Source: Candidatus Gastranaerophilales bacterium
GTDB taxonomy: Bacteria > Cyanobacteriota > Vampirovibrionia > Gastranaerophilales > Gastranaerophilaceae
Reading direction: 5' to 3'
Assembly: GCA_944327255.1 (NCBI GenBank)
Contig: CALVHA010000013.1
Location: 1-62,380 of the forward strand
Length of the DNA: 62,380 nucleotides
The notes beneath the pieces are model-generated. The model made no database searches, was not told the origin of the DNA, and worked only from the letters and a program-made list of their open reading frames with translations. The translations under genes and the position numbers were made by a program. This document shows positions 26,293 to 36,525 of this stretch, piece by piece (positions within the stretch are counted from its first letter, which is position 1; every line of letters starts with the position of its first letter).

Positions 26293-27161
26293 AAGGTATA
26301 GTTCTTGCTGGAGGTGCTGGAAGCAGATTATATCCGACAACGCTTGCTGTTTCAAAGCAATTGTTACCTATTTATGATAAACCAATGATTTATCATCCGA
26401 TATCTGTACTTATGCTAGCAGGAATAAGAGATATTCTTGTTATCTCAACTCCTCATGACTTGCCGAATTTTAAGAAACTTCTAGGAAACGGAGAGCAGTT
26501 CGGAGTAAACTTTTCATACAAGGAACAGCCAAAACCGGAAGGATTGGCACAGGCTTTTATGATTGGGGAAGATTTTATCGGACAGGATAATGTCTCTTTA
26601 ATTCTGGGTGATAATATATTTTACGGTTCGGGGTTTTCGGGAATGCTAAAGAACGCTGTTGAAAGGGCCAATCAAGGTGTTTCTACTATATTCGGCTATC
26701 CTGTAAAAGATCCTGAAAGATTTGGGGTCGTGGAATTCAATGCAAATCATGAGGCTGTTTCTTTAGAAGAAAAACCTGCTAATCCAAAATCAAATTATGC
26801 CGTAACTGGATTATATTTTTACGATAATAGTGTTATTAATCTTGCTAAGAAACTTAGACCCTCTGCAAGAGGAGAACTCGAAATTACTGATTTAAATAAT
26901 CTTTATTTAAAGAATAATAGACTTTATGTAGAACTATTGGGAAGAGGTTTTGCATGGCTCGATACCGGAACACATGATTCTATGCTTCAGGCTGGTCAGT
27001 ATGTACGAACAATAGAGGAAAATCAGGGGATAAAAATTGCTTGTCTTGAAGAAGTTGCATACAGAATGGGCTATGTTTCTAGAGAAAACCTGCTTGAAAA
27101 TGTTGCAAAATTTAGTAATAACGAGTATTATAATTACATAAAGAAAATAATTGAGGGATAA
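26289..27161 (+). CDS. rfbA: Glucose-1-phosphate thymidylyltransferase (copy 1)
   Basis: The length is 290 residues. Nucleotide-binding start [13 protein letters not shown], then [57 protein letters not shown], and [16 protein letters not shown]. It joins dTTP to glucose-1-phosphate, the first step to dTDP-rhamnose. The first copy keeps the Gln/Pro residues (SKQLLP) usual in RmlA. It overlaps rfbD by 4 bp. A second paralogue is at 29433. Confidence 0.96.
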   Translation: MKGIVLAGGAGSRLYPTTLAVSKQLLPIYDKPMIYHPISVLMLAGIRDILVISTPHDLPNFKKLLGNGEQFGVNFSYKEQPKPEGLAQAFMIGEDFIGQDNVSLILGDNIFYGSGFSGMLKNAVERANQGVSTIFGYPVKDPERFGVVEFNANHEAVSLEEKPANPKSNYAVTGLYFYDNSVINLAKKLRPSARGELEITDLNNLYLKNNRLYVELLGRGFAWLDTGTHDSMLQAGQYVRTIEENQGIKIACLEEVAYRMGYVSRENLLENVAKFSNNEYYNYIKKIIEG

Positions 27162-27162
27162 G

Positions 27163-28107
27163 ATGAAGAGAATTCTTGTAACAGGTGGGGCTGGATTTAT
27201 TGGTAGCCACCTTTGTGAAAGATTACTGGCAGAAGGTAATGATGTAATTTGTCTTGATAATTTTTTTACGGGTTCCAAAGATAATATCCGACATCTTTTG
27301 GGTAACGATCATTTTGAACTTGTTCGTCATGATATTACTAAAGAATATTTTGCTGAAGTTGATCAAATATATAATTTGGCCTGTCCTGCAAGCCCTCCTC
27401 ATTATCAATATAATGCAATTAAGACAATAAAAACTTCAGTGCTTGGCGTAATGCACATGCTTGGACTTGCAAAACGTTGCAATGCAACAATTTTGCAGGC
27501 CTCAACAAGCGAAGTTTATGGCGATCCGAAAGTCCATCCTCAAACGGAAGATTACTGGGGAAATGTTAATCCTATCGGGATAAGAAGTTGTTATGACGAA
27601 GGAAAACGATGTGCTGAAACTTTAATGATGGATTACCACAGACAAAATAAGGTTAATACAAGAATTGTTCGTATTTTTAATACCTACGGGCCTAATATGG
27701 CTCTTAATGATGGTAGGGTTGTTTCAAATTTCATTATTCAAGCTCTTGAAAATAAAGATATTACAATATACGGAGATGGCTCTCAAACACGTTCGTTTTG
27801 CTACGTAAGTGATCTGGTCGAGGGAATAATCAGGATGATGAATAATTCTCAAGAGTTTATAGGACCGGTAAATCTTGGTAACCCTTCAGAACGTACAATT
27901 TTAGATTTTGCGAAATATATTATTGAATTGACAAATTCTAATTCAAAAATTGTATTTCAACCTTTGCCGATGGATGATCCTACTCAAAGAAAACCGGATA
28001 TTTCATTGGCTCAAAAAGAGTTACATTGGACTCCGCAGGTTGATATAAAAGATGGACTTGAAAAAACAATTGAATATTTTTCCCGTAAGATTAAGGAGCG
28101 TGCTTAA
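27163..28107 (+). CDS. UDP-glucuronate decarboxylase (UDP-xylose synthase)
   Basis: The length is 314 residues from ATG 27163 (GAGGGATAAG upstream; an in-frame TTG lies inside the previous gene). NAD site [25 protein letters not shown] and KTIKTSVLG, signature of [31 protein letters not shown] with Tyr/Lys; [22 protein letters not shown]. It oxidises and decarboxylates UDP-glucuronate to UDP-xylose. The next gene makes its substrate's precursor, so the pair converts UDP-glucose to UDP-GlcA to UDP-xylose. Confidence 0.93.
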   Translation: MKRILVTGGAGFIGSHLCERLLAEGNDVICLDNFFTGSKDNIRHLLGNDHFELVRHDITKEYFAEVDQIYNLACPASPPHYQYNAIKTIKTSVLGVMHMLGLAKRCNATILQASTSEVYGDPKVHPQTEDYWGNVNPIGIRSCYDEGKRCAETLMMDYHRQNKVNTRIVRIFNTYGPNMALNDGRVVSNFIIQALENKDITIYGDGSQTRSFCYVSDLVEGIIRMMNNSQEFIGPVNLGNPSERTILDFAKYIIELTNSNSKIVFQPLPMDDPTQRKPDISLAQKELHWTPQVDIKDGLEKTIEYFSRKIKERA

Positions 28108-29433
28108 ATGAAGGTTTGTGTCATCGGAACGGGATATGTAGGGCTTGTTGCAGGAACTTGTCTTGCAGAAATGGGAAATGATGTAATTTGTGTTGATAAT
28201 GATGTGGAAAAATTAGAAAAGCTTAAAAACGGTATTATCCCTATTTATGAACCAGGACTGGAGGATTTAATAAAATCCAATGTTAAAGAAAAAAGATTGC
28301 ACTTTTCTTCAGATTTAGCATCTGCAGTGAGAGCCTCTTTAATTTGTTTCATAGCAGTGGGTACTCCTCAGGGGGAGGACGGTTCTGCGGATTTACAGTA
28401 TGTTATGAATGTTGCGGAAAGTATCGGCAAATCTATAAATGGTTATAAAGTTATTGTTGATAAATCAACTGTTCCTGTTGGTACTGCAGAAAAAGTTACT
28501 GAGATTATAAAAAAACAAACGGCTCAGCCGTTTGATGTTGTCTCTAATCCTGAATTTTTAAAACAGGGTGCAGCTGTTGATGATTTTTTACGTCCGGATA
28601 GAGTGATAATAGGCGCAAATTCCGAAAAAGCAAAGGATATAATGCTTGAATTATATGAGCCTTTTGTCAGAAATCAGAACCCTATTATAACAATGGATAC
28701 TAAATCTGCCGAAATGGTTAAATATGCCTCAAATTCTTTTTTGGCGGTAAAAATTTCTTATGCAAATGAGATTGCAAATTTATGTGAAAAAGTTGGAGCT
28801 GATGCTAATATGGTGCGTCTTGGAATGTGCGCAGATACAAGAATTGGGACAAAATTTTTATATCCTGGACTTGGATATGGTGGAAGCTGTTTCCCTAAAG
28901 ATGTTAAGGCGATATTAAAAACAGCATCTGACTTCAGGACTTCTTGCCCTATAATTGAGGCGGCAGATAAAACTAATAAAAATCAAAGACAATTATTTAT
29001 TCGAAAAATATTAACTAGATTTGGAGACAACCTGCATGGATTAACGTTTGCTGTCTGGGGACTCGCCTTTAAACCTAAAACGAATGACATGAGAGAAGCT
29101 CCTTCTATTACAATTATTAATGCTCTGCTTGAAAGAGGTGCCAAAATCAGAGCATATGATCCTAAAGCTTATGATTGCGCAGAAATTATATTTGGTGATA
29201 CAATATATTATGCGAATTCTTCGTATGAAGCTTTAAAGGATGCAGATTGCATGTTATTGCTTACAGAGTGGAATGAATTCAGGAGACCTGATTTTGACAA
29301 GATAAAATCGTTGTTAAAAAATCCAATTATATTTGATGGAAGAAATCAGTATAATTATGATAAAATGATTAAAAATGGTTTTGAATATTATCAGGTCGGA
29401 AGAAGTAGTGAGAAGAAAGGGACATTCTTATAA
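28108..29433 (+). CDS. ugd: UDP-glucose 6-dehydrogenase
   Basis: The length is 441 residues. NAD site GTGYVGLVAGTCLAEMGN; IYEPGLEDLI; FIAVGTPQGEDG; NPEFLKQGAAVDDF; the catalytic Cys is in GYGGSCFPKDVKA; the C-terminal part has AVWGLAFKPKTNDMREAPS. It oxidises UDP-glucose to UDP-glucuronate using NAD. The ATG directly follows the decarboxylase stop, so both are co-expressed. Confidence 0.96.
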   Translation: MKVCVIGTGYVGLVAGTCLAEMGNDVICVDNDVEKLEKLKNGIIPIYEPGLEDLIKSNVKEKRLHFSSDLASAVRASLICFIAVGTPQGEDGSADLQYVMNVAESIGKSINGYKVIVDKSTVPVGTAEKVTEIIKKQTAQPFDVVSNPEFLKQGAAVDDFLRPDRVIIGANSEKAKDIMLELYEPFVRNQNPIITMDTKSAEMVKYASNSFLAVKISYANEIANLCEKVGADANMVRLGMCADTRIGTKFLYPGLGYGGSCFPKDVKAILKTASDFRTSCPIIEAADKTNKNQRQLFIRKILTRFGDNLHGLTFAVWGLAFKPKTNDMREAPSITIINALLERGAKIRAYDPKAYDCAEIIFGDTIYYANSSYEALKDADCMLLLTEWNEFRRPDFDKIKSLLKNPIIFDGRNQYNYDKMIKNGFEYYQVGRSSEKKGTFL

Positions 29434-30317
29434 TGAAAGGAATTGTACTTGCTGCAGGTGCTGGAACCCGTTTATATCCTGCATCTCAGCCAATATCTAA
29501 AATATTATTATCAATATATGATAAACCAATGATTTATTATCCTATATCAACACTTATGCTTGCCGGGATAAAAGATATTCTTATTATTACTAATGAAACG
29601 GATTATGATAATTTTAAAAAATTATTAGGCGATGGATCTCATTTTGGGCTTAATATTGAATATAAGATTCAGTATGTGCAAAAAGGGATTGCAGATGCTT
29701 TCATAATTGGCGAAGACTTTGTGAATGGTGAAGATGTTGCACTAATTCTTGGAGATAATATATTTCATGGACATGGTTTTTCAACTATTATGCAGCATGC
29801 CATCGAAAATAATAATGGTGCTACTGTTTTTGGTTATACAGTAAAGGATCCTGAAAGATTTGGTGTTGTAGAATTTGATGAAAATAGAAAAGTGCTTTCT
29901 CTGGAAGAAAAACCTGAATATCCAAAATCTGATTATGCGGTAACGGGATTATATTTCTATGATGGGCATGTTTGTGAATATGCAAAACAATTAAAGCCTT
30001 CTGCTCGTGGTGAATTAGAGATTACCGATTTAAATAAAATATATCTTGAAAAAGGTCTGCTAAGTGTTGAAATTCTTGGAAGAGGCTTTGCATGGCTTGA
30101 TACCGGAACACATGATTCTATGCTTCAGGCAAGCAACTTTGTTCAATCAATGGAGTTGAATAAAGGGGAAAAAATTGCCTGTCTTGAAGAGATCGCTTAC
30201 TTAAACGGATTTATCAGCGGAGAAAAAATTCTCAAAAATATTGAGGGTTATAAGAGCGACTATTACGATTATGTTCGTAACGTAATATTAAAAAGCATGA
30301 CAGGTGTAAGAGTATAA
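29433..30317 (+). CDS. rfbA: Glucose-1-phosphate thymidylyltransferase (copy 2)
   Basis: The length is 294 residues. It has the same layout as the first copy ([52 protein letters not shown]) but with PASQPISKILLSIYDKP at the sugar-nucleotide site, the version seen in a separate RmlA subgroup. It may serve a different dTDP-sugar branch or simply be a duplicate. The start overlaps the ugd stop by one base. It is the last gene of the cluster. Confidence 0.93.
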   Translation: MKGIVLAAGAGTRLYPASQPISKILLSIYDKPMIYYPISTLMLAGIKDILIITNETDYDNFKKLLGDGSHFGLNIEYKIQYVQKGIADAFIIGEDFVNGEDVALILGDNIFHGHGFSTIMQHAIENNNGATVFGYTVKDPERFGVVEFDENRKVLSLEEKPEYPKSDYAVTGLYFYDGHVCEYAKQLKPSARGELEITDLNKIYLEKGLLSVEILGRGFAWLDTGTHDSMLQASNFVQSMELNKGEKIACLEEIAYLNGFISGEKILKNIEGYKSDYYDYVRNVILKSMTGVRV

Positions 30318-30337
30318 ATTTAACAATCTTAAAAATC

Positions 30338-30366
30338 TTGCCTGAACGCTGTGCTTGAGATATTCT
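30338..30366 (+). promoter_or_regulatory. Promoter placing the start at the recN ATG
   Basis: TTGCCT, 17-bp spacer, TATTCT, six bases, then ATG (30373). No SD is present, so a leaderless mRNA is predicted. Confidence 0.6.
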
Positions 30367-30372
30367 ATAGTT

Positions 30373-32025
30373 ATGATTAAGCAATTAAAGTTAAAAGATT
30401 ATATTTTGATTGATGAGCTGGAGGCAAATTTTCATTCTGGTTTGAATGTAATAACTGGTGAAACCGGTGCAGGAAAAAGTATTCTCATAAGCGCAATTGA
30501 TATTGCTTTTTCTCCGCGTGTTTCTAAAGATGTCATCAAAAATGGTGCAGAAAAAGCTATTATTGAACTCGTTATTGAAAATAACAGACATAATTTGAAA
30601 ACTTTATTTGAAGAAAATGGAATTGATGATTTTGGATCAGAAATTGTTTTATCTAAAGAAATTACTCAAAATGGTGTCCGTACCCGTCTTAACGGGACAT
30701 TAATTAATCAGGAATTTTTAAAGCAGATAAAATCTTTATTTCTAGATATTCATTCCCAGCATCAAACATATGTTTTTATGCAGCCCAAACATCATATAAC
30801 ATTGCTTGATAATTATGCAAAGGATGTATATGGCAGTAAGCTTGAAGAATATAAAACACTGTATAAAAAATATACGGATACAAAAAATCTTCTTGAACAG
30901 GCTAGAGATTCAGCAGATAATACAGAAAGTCAGATAGAGTTCTTAAAGTTTCAGGTTAGTGAAATTGAAGAAGCTGAAATTCAATCTTCAACAGAGGATG
31001 ATGAATTAAACAATGAACTTGAAGTTCTTGCTAATGCCGAAAAACTAAAAGAATTAACAGGACAGTCATACTGGGCAATAAACGGTGATGATGGTTCTAT
31101 TTTAGAAGCATTGGGTAAAATTAAGCAAAGTATCTCAAAAGCTTCCGGTATGGATTCAAAGCTTGAAGATTTGGAGCAAAGGCTCATTGATGTTGTTGAA
31201 AATCTTCATGATTTAGCTTCTGAGCTTAGAGATTACAGTCAAAATTTGGATAACGATACTGAAAGATTAAATGAAATTCAGGAACGGTTGTACCTTCTTG
31301 ATAAATTAAAACGTAAATATGGCGGCACTCTTGAAGAAGTTCTAAAAACGCATGAGAAGCTTGCAGAGGAGTTGTCTGGAATAGAGTTTTCATCTCAAAA
31401 TATTGAATTATTAGAAAAAGAAGTTGAAGGTATCCACTCTGAACTTATAGAGCTTTCGTCTCAGATAAGTGAAAATAGAAAAAATTATGCAAAGGTGTTG
31501 TCTGTTTATATACAGGAAAAGCTTGAAAAACTAGAACTTCCCAAAGCGCGTTTTGAGATTTCTGTAACAAATAAGGAACTTGGTTGCGACGGGGCAGATA
31601 ATGTTGAATTTTTAATTTCTACAAATGTCTCCGAAGATTTAAGACCTCTTGCAAAAGTCGCATCGGGAGGAGAAATCTCTCGAGTTATGCTTGCAATAAA
31701 GTCTATTTTTGCGCAGTCAGATGATATTGATACAGTTATCTTTGATGAGATTGATACGGGAATTTCAGGAAAGGCATCTCAGAGTGTTGCTGAAGAAATT
31801 AAGGAACTTGCAAAATATCATCAGATTCTCATTATTACACATCAACCTATAATTGCTTCTAAGGCGGATAAACATTTTTATGTAAGAAAATCGCAGTCTG
31901 ATGAAACTAAAGTTGAGGTTTATGTTTTGACCGGTGATAATAAAATTAAAGCTCTGGCCGAACTTGCCGGCGGGGAGATAAATGAACAATCTATGGAGTT
32001 TGCAAAATCTCTTATTGAAGCATAA
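30373..32025 (+). CDS. recN: DNA repair protein RecN
   Basis: The length is 550 residues from ATG 30373 (an in-frame TTG at 30355 lies in the promoter). SMC-like ATPase: Walker A GETGAGKSILI near residue 35, long coiled coils (about 150-360), signature VASGGEISRVMLA and Walker B TVIFDEIDTGISG at the C-terminal end, then ITHQP. RecN acts at double-strand breaks and holds DNA ends together for RecA-dependent repair in the cytosol. No LexA-like box was noticed at the promoter. Confidence 0.95.
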   Translation: MIKQLKLKDYILIDELEANFHSGLNVITGETGAGKSILISAIDIAFSPRVSKDVIKNGAEKAIIELVIENNRHNLKTLFEENGIDDFGSEIVLSKEITQNGVRTRLNGTLINQEFLKQIKSLFLDIHSQHQTYVFMQPKHHITLLDNYAKDVYGSKLEEYKTLYKKYTDTKNLLEQARDSADNTESQIEFLKFQVSEIEEAEIQSSTEDDELNNELEVLANAEKLKELTGQSYWAINGDDGSILEALGKIKQSISKASGMDSKLEDLEQRLIDVVENLHDLASELRDYSQNLDNDTERLNEIQERLYLLDKLKRKYGGTLEEVLKTHEKLAEELSGIEFSSQNIELLEKEVEGIHSELIELSSQISENRKNYAKVLSVYIQEKLEKLELPKARFEISVTNKELGCDGADNVEFLISTNVSEDLRPLAKVASGGEISRVMLAIKSIFAQSDDIDTVIFDEIDTGISGKASQSVAEEIKELAKYHQILIITHQPIIASKADKHFYVRKSQSDETKVEVYVLTGDNKIKALAELAGGEINEQSMEFAKSLIEA

Positions 32026-32054
32026 TACAAGTACTGAAAGGAGAGGTTGTTTAT

Positions 32055-33341
32055 ATGATATGTCCTAAGTGTAATGAAGAACTTAGTGTAATAACATATG
32101 GTGGTTTGAAAATTGAATATTGTAAAAGCTGTAATGCTGTATGGTTAAAATTTCCTGAGATGCAGAAACTGGGTAAAAATCTTGAGTTGAAAAGACCATT
32201 GCTGAACCCAGCAGAACTGGATGCAATACGAGTAAAAGAAGAGTTGAGGTTTTGTCCCGAATGCGGCAAACAGATGGAAAAAGTCTATTTTAACGGGATG
32301 GTAGTAGATAAATGTTTTGATTGTAACGGAGTATTCTTTGATAACGGAGAACTTGCAAAATATTTTAATTTGTTCATGAAGAAACCTGTTGGGATAATTG
32401 ATAATTTAAAGTTTATAGATTTATGCTGTAGTGGAGAGTTAAGAAAGAAAGAGGTTGATATGCAGGAAATTGAAATTCAGAGTAAGGAAAAAGAACGTAG
32501 TGTAATATCTATTGACGGTTTTGTTATGTTGTTTGTGTTGTTGATATTAGCATTGATTGCGTTAGCTTGTTTTGTATATGGATTTATTGCAATAGGAAGT
32601 ATTCTTTGTGTAATTTTAATATTTATGTTGGCTGGCTTCAAACTGCTTAAACCTCAAGAGGCAATGGTTCTTACATTTTTTGGTAAGTATATAGGAACAT
32701 TAAAGGGAGCAGGATTCCATTACGTAAATCCGTTTGCTCAAAGTGTTACGATGTTTGCTCCAATCTCATTAAAGGCTAGAACTTTGGATAACGGAAAACA
32801 AAAAATTAATGATGAGCTGGGTAATCCAATAGAGGTTGGTATTATTGTAATTTGGGAAGTTCAGGATACTGCCAAGGCAATATTCAATGTAGAAGACTAT
32901 ACGGCTTTTCTTGCTTCACAGAGTGATTCCGCACTAAGAAATATTGTTAGAATGTATCCTTACGATGCTCCGGAAGATTCTGGGATAGAGTCTTTAAGAG
33001 GTGACAGTCAGGAAATTTCTGCAAAATTAAAAGCCGAAATTCAGCGTAATGTGCGTGTAGCAGGTTTAAATATTGTTGATGCTAAGATTACACACCTTGC
33101 TTATGCTCCGGAAATTGCCGTTGCAATGCTTCAAAGACAGCAGGCTGTTGCGATTATAGACGCAAAAAAGACAATTGTAGAAGGTGCTGTCGGGATGGTT
33201 GAGATGGCTTTAAACAGACTGAATTCTAATGGAATTGTAAAGCTTGATGAAACAGAAAAAGCAAAAATGGTTAACAATCTGCTTGTAACGCTATGCAGTA
33301 ACAAAGAAACCCAGCCTGTTGTTAAGAACGGTTTGGAATAA
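32055..33341 (+). CDS. Zinc-ribbon / SPFH (band 7) membrane protein
   Basis: The length is 428 residues. Two TFIIB-type zinc ribbons come first (CPKC...CKSC at 3-26 and CPEC...CDC around 75-100), then a charged linker, two close membrane segments (about 158-200) and an SPFH domain (KPQEAMVLTFFGKYIGTLKGAGFHYVNPFA onward is in two parts: start near 206, core to ~380), ending in a helical tail. SPFH proteins form large membrane assemblies and organise proteases or lipid domains. The ribbons at the cytosolic N-terminus are an addition to the usual single-anchor form. SD AAAGGAGAGG. It stands alone after recN. Confidence 0.85.
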   Translation: MICPKCNEELSVITYGGLKIEYCKSCNAVWLKFPEMQKLGKNLELKRPLLNPAELDAIRVKEELRFCPECGKQMEKVYFNGMVVDKCFDCNGVFFDNGELAKYFNLFMKKPVGIIDNLKFIDLCCSGELRKKEVDMQEIEIQSKEKERSVISIDGFVMLFVLLILALIALACFVYGFIAIGSILCVILIFMLAGFKLLKPQEAMVLTFFGKYIGTLKGAGFHYVNPFAQSVTMFAPISLKARTLDNGKQKINDELGNPIEVGIIVIWEVQDTAKAIFNVEDYTAFLASQSDSALRNIVRMYPYDAPEDSGIESLRGDSQEISAKLKAEIQRNVRVAGLNIVDAKITHLAYAPEIAVAMLQRQQAVAIIDAKKTIVEGAVGMVEMALNRLNSNGIVKLDETEKAKMVNNLLVTLCSNKETQPVVKNGLE

Positions 33342-33367
33342 GGATAATTAAAATAAAAAAATAAAAA

Positions 33368-33396
33368 AAAGCGAAGCTTTTATAAGGCTTCGCTTT
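33368..33396. terminator. Terminator between convergent SPFH and sigma-factor genes
   Basis: 10-bp stem AAAGCGAAGC / GCTTCGCTTT with a 9-nt loop. On the minus strand a run of nine T follows, making it strong for the sigma gene; on the plus strand the tail is weak. Confidence 0.85.
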
Positions 33397-33406
33397 ACTA
33401 GTATAG

Positions 33407-34387
33407 TTAGTCTTCAATAAAGTCTTTGAAGTGTAATATGTCTTGTTGTCTCATCTTTTTTATTGCAAGATCCTCTAATTGCCGTATCCGCTCCTTTGAG
33501 TAACCGAGCTTTTTTCCTAATTGTTCTAACGTAAGCGGAGTTTCTCCGTTAATACCAAACCTGCAGTTAATGATACTTCTTTCTCTGTCTGTCAATGATT
33601 GAAGTAGTCCTGATACGCTTGATTCCATTGAACTGTTTTTAACATGTGTATCAGGGGAATTATAACTTTTATCTTCAATATAATCTCCTACACATAAATC
33701 ATCTGTTACAGGGGTTTCGAGACTTATCGGTTCTTTTATTAAGGCTCGTTTTATTGATTGAATATTTTTTACGGAAAGATCCAGCTTTTTGGCGATTTCA
33801 GAATCTAGAGGTTCCCGTCCAAGTTCAAATGTAAGTTCGGAGTAAGCTTTTTTATATTTCCTGATTTTGTCAGCCATATGTATTGGGATACGAATAGTTT
33901 TTGAATTATTTGCAATTGCCCTCATAATTGTTTGTTTTATCCACCAGGTTGCGTAAGTTGAAAATTTACAGTTTTTTGAATAGTCAAATTTTTCTGCAGC
34001 TTTAATCAATCCTATAGAGCCTTCCTGTACCAGATCCATAAAAAGTACACCCTGCCCTATGTATTTTTTTGCAATACTTACAACTAATCTTAAATTTGCC
34101 TGAATTAACTTTCTTTTTGCAATTATTGCTTTTTTAGCTTCTCCTTCTTTAATTTCTTTGCCTAGGACTTTTTCTTCTTTTGAATTGAGTAAATTAATTT
34201 TTCCTATATCTTTTAAATACATTTGAAGAATATCGTCTTCTTTGGCTATTGAGCTGAAGGTTTTTGGTTCTTGAGAGTGTTCAATATTGTCTTCTTCAAT
34301 ATCAATATGCTCGAGTTCCTGCGCAGTAGTATTTGTTTCAAAGTCACTATACAGTGTTTCCAGTGCTAAATTTGTGTTTGAGTTCAT
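33407..34387 (-). CDS. Group 2 (RpoD-related) RNA polymerase sigma factor
   Basis: The length is 326 residues. There is no long region 1.1; region 1.2 has [14 protein letters not shown], region 2 has [34 protein letters not shown] and [17 protein letters not shown], region 3 starts around [12 protein letters not shown], and region 4.2 reads [20 protein letters not shown]. It matches primary-like sigma factors but with several changes against RpoD ([21 protein letters not shown]), fitting a non-essential group 2 member that recognises similar promoters under stress or stationary conditions. SD GAGAGGA. It stands alone with its own terminator. Confidence 0.88.
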   Translation of the reverse strand: MNSNTNLALETLYSDFETNTTAQELEHIDIEEDNIEHSQEPKTFSSIAKEDDILQMYLKDIGKINLLNSKEEKVLGKEIKEGEAKKAIIAKRKLIQANLRLVVSIAKKYIGQGVLFMDLVQEGSIGLIKAAEKFDYSKNCKFSTYATWWIKQTIMRAIANNSKTIRIPIHMADKIRKYKKAYSELTFELGREPLDSEIAKKLDLSVKNIQSIKRALIKEPISLETPVTDDLCVGDYIEDKSYNSPDTHVKNSSMESSVSGLLQSLTDRERSIINCRFGINGETPLTLEQLGKKLGYSKERIRQLEDLAIKKMRQQDILHFKDFIED

Positions 34388-34465
34388 TTATATCCTCTCT
34401 CCCATCTTCACAGTCACTAATCTTATTTACTAATGAAGACGCAATAGATTATAAAATGTTTCAAT

Positions 34466-35779
34466 CTACAAATTTAATGCATTTGCAAATATTTCTCCGA
34501 CTTTTTTGTTGTATTCTCGTCCGTCAGCGGTTGTAAATAAATTTTTCCAATGACTTAGCGGGGTTCCGTCTGTTGAGTAAGAAGGATTTGTCATCATAAG
34601 ATGATGTGTTGAGGTATCATAACGTAACGGAAAAATATCTTCCATCTGCATAAAACTTGGGAGCTTATCGCTTGGATATTCATAAGCAAAAAGACAATTA
34701 TTTATTCTATTAATCCTTTCTTCATATCTGGAGCCGCCTGCGTTGTTATCATTTGAAACTTCTATTCCCGGTGCATAATCTCTTGAAAATTTAAATTTTT
34801 CTGACCACGTTTTAACATCATGGAAATTATCCGGAACAATAAAAGCTGTTCCTGCATTTAATCCTAAGTTTTTGTAACGATCAAAATCTCCGGTACTTTT
34901 TTCTCCTACAAAGCTAAGCGTTGTTTTTCCGCTTCTTAATCGAATTTCGTTTAAGATGTATTGCATTTGTGCGTATTCAGGAAGTTCTCCAACTCCTGTA
35001 TAGTTTTCGCAGTCATAGCCCCCAATGTGTTTTGCGGAATCGAAAAATATACATTCAAAACCAGTATTTATAAGATTTACATGTTCATTTATGAAGATTT
35101 CCTGATGCTCGGTATTACACCAGTTAAAATTTTCCTCTCTGTCTGGGTAAGCAATTTTAATCTGATCTGCTGATATTACTGTTCGGAATCCTGTTTTCAA
35201 TCCGTGAAAATGTGCCAGATCATTAAATGCTATAAACTGTTCCTGTGCAGAGATTTTATCTATAATAGAGCAGTCGATGATATTTCCACTGTAGCTTCCT
35301 GTGTTGAGTTTTATCCCGTAAATGGAATTTTCTTCAAAAGGTCCTTTATTATATCCGTCCCCAAAAATATTTGGGAAAATTTGAGAAAGAATAATACAGT
35401 TAGCCCAACTTTTTGCAGACGGTGGAATTGCTGGCAGGATTTTTATTGAACTTAATATTCCGTTTGTTGTTTTATTCCCATTCATTTCGGCTATCGCTCT
35501 GTTATTTATTTCTATATAATTTGCTAATCTTCCCCATTTGTCGCCGTAATTCGGAGAATCTATATTCTCAGGGAATATTCTGAAAAACTCATCACATTCG
35601 CACAATGTAACAATGGATTCAACAGATTTTTTTATTGAGCGATTAAGCAGCTGGTATGGTAAAATATTTGCGATCCATTTCTTTTTCCCTGAAACAAATT
35701 TATGCGTCTGAGTCCATTTGTCATAATGTAGAATTGTATTATGTCCGAGAGCTTTTAATAATTTATTAACTGTATTCAT
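34466..35779 (-). CDS. Unknown TIM-barrel-like protein, perhaps a distant glycoside hydrolase
   Basis: The length is 437 residues, no signal peptide or membrane helix. Parts recall alpha-amylase-type barrels: FNDLAHFHGLKTGFRTV (about 185-201), CIFFDSAKHIGG with Asp247 where the nucleophile would sit, and LSFVGEKSTGDF with Glu293 as possible acid. Similarity is by eye only and weak. The same-strand genes upstream encode a GT39-like enzyme and a sugar-phosphate synthase (50-bp gap), so a glycan-related role fits. The start has no SD; GATAAT lies shortly before the ATG. Confidence is high that it is a gene and low for function. Confidence 0.6.
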   Translation of the reverse strand: MNTVNKLLKALGHNTILHYDKWTQTHKFVSGKKKWIANILPYQLLNRSIKKSVESIVTLCECDEFFRIFPENIDSPNYGDKWGRLANYIEINNRAIAEMNGNKTTNGILSSIKILPAIPPSAKSWANCIILSQIFPNIFGDGYNKGPFEENSIYGIKLNTGSYSGNIIDCSIIDKISAQEQFIAFNDLAHFHGLKTGFRTVISADQIKIAYPDREENFNWCNTEHQEIFINEHVNLINTGFECIFFDSAKHIGGYDCENYTGVGELPEYAQMQYILNEIRLRSGKTTLSFVGEKSTGDFDRYKNLGLNAGTAFIVPDNFHDVKTWSEKFKFSRDYAPGIEVSNDNNAGGSRYEERINRINNCLFAYEYPSDKLPSFMQMEDIFPLRYDTSTHHLMMTNPSYSTDGTPLSHWKNLFTTADGREYNKKVGEIFANALNL

Positions 35780-35829
35780 AAATCTATTATTATCGTTCTT
35801 CTGTATAATACATTCATCTATACGGTAGT

Positions 35830-36525
35830 TTATAGAAATTTTATTCTAAAGATTTTGATTAATGCTTCAAATAAAATTCCTATAGACATTTTGGATTTTC
35901 CATAATTTCTCTCTTCAAAAATTATCGGTATTTCTGTTATTTTGCTACCTGCCTTAAAAGCTCTATATTTCATTTCTATTTGAAATCCATAACCGTTGCA
36001 GATAATATTATCAAGATCTATTTTATTTATTGTAGCTAAATTCCACATGTTAAAACCGCCTGTTAAGTCTTTCATTGGGCAATTTAAAATAATTCTTGCA
36101 TATAATGAGCCTAAAAATGTTATCATTTGTCTTAGTGCAGACCTGTTTTTAATTCCGCCGCCTTTAACCAGTCTTGAACCGATAACAACATCATTGATTT
36201 GTATTTGTTTAGTCATTTCAGGTATGTACTTAGGATTGTGAGAAAAATCTGCATCCATTTGTAAAAATGTATCAAAATTTTTTTCTATTCCCCATTTAAA
36301 TCCGTCTATATATGCACGGGCTAAACCGGATTTTGAGCTTCTTATAATAAAGTGAAGATTATAAAATTCTTTTTGAAGTTTTTTTATTGTTGCGGCTGTT
36401 CCGTCAGGAGAAGAATCATCAATAATGAGAATTGATACATTTGGTGTATAAGCAAATATGTTTTCAATAAGTTTTTTTATGTTTTCTTGTTCATTATATG
36501 TTGGAATTATTATAAGTAATTTCAT
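35830..36525 (-). CDS. Polyprenyl-phosphate mannose/sugar synthase (DPM1-like GT2)
   Basis: The length is 231 residues, GT-A fold without the C-terminal membrane helices of GtrB. Motifs: IIPTYNEQENI, IIDDSSPDGT, LQMDADFSHNP (metal-binding DAD), VIGSRLVKGGG, DLTGGFNMW and FEERNYGKSKMS. It makes a lipid-phosphate sugar (mannose in DPM1) at the cytosolic face. The start overlaps the end of the GT39-like gene by 4 bp (ATGA) and has a strong SD, so donor synthesis and transfer are coupled. Confidence 0.88.
   Translation of the reverse strand: MKLLIIIPTYNEQENIKKLIENIFAYTPNVSILIIDDSSPDGTAATIKKLQKEFYNLHFIIRSSKSGLARAYIDGFKWGIEKNFDTFLQMDADFSHNPKYIPEMTKQIQINDVVIGSRLVKGGGIKNRSALRQMITFLGSLYARIILNCPMKDLTGGFNMWNLATINKIDLDNIICNGYGFQIEMKYRAFKAGSKITEIPIIFEERNYGKSKMSIGILFEALIKIFRIKFL

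Noticed and set aside
29433..30317. Second rfbA as a glucose-1-phosphate uridylyltransferase
   Set aside because: Motif wording ([26 protein letters not shown]) is that of thymidylyltransferases.
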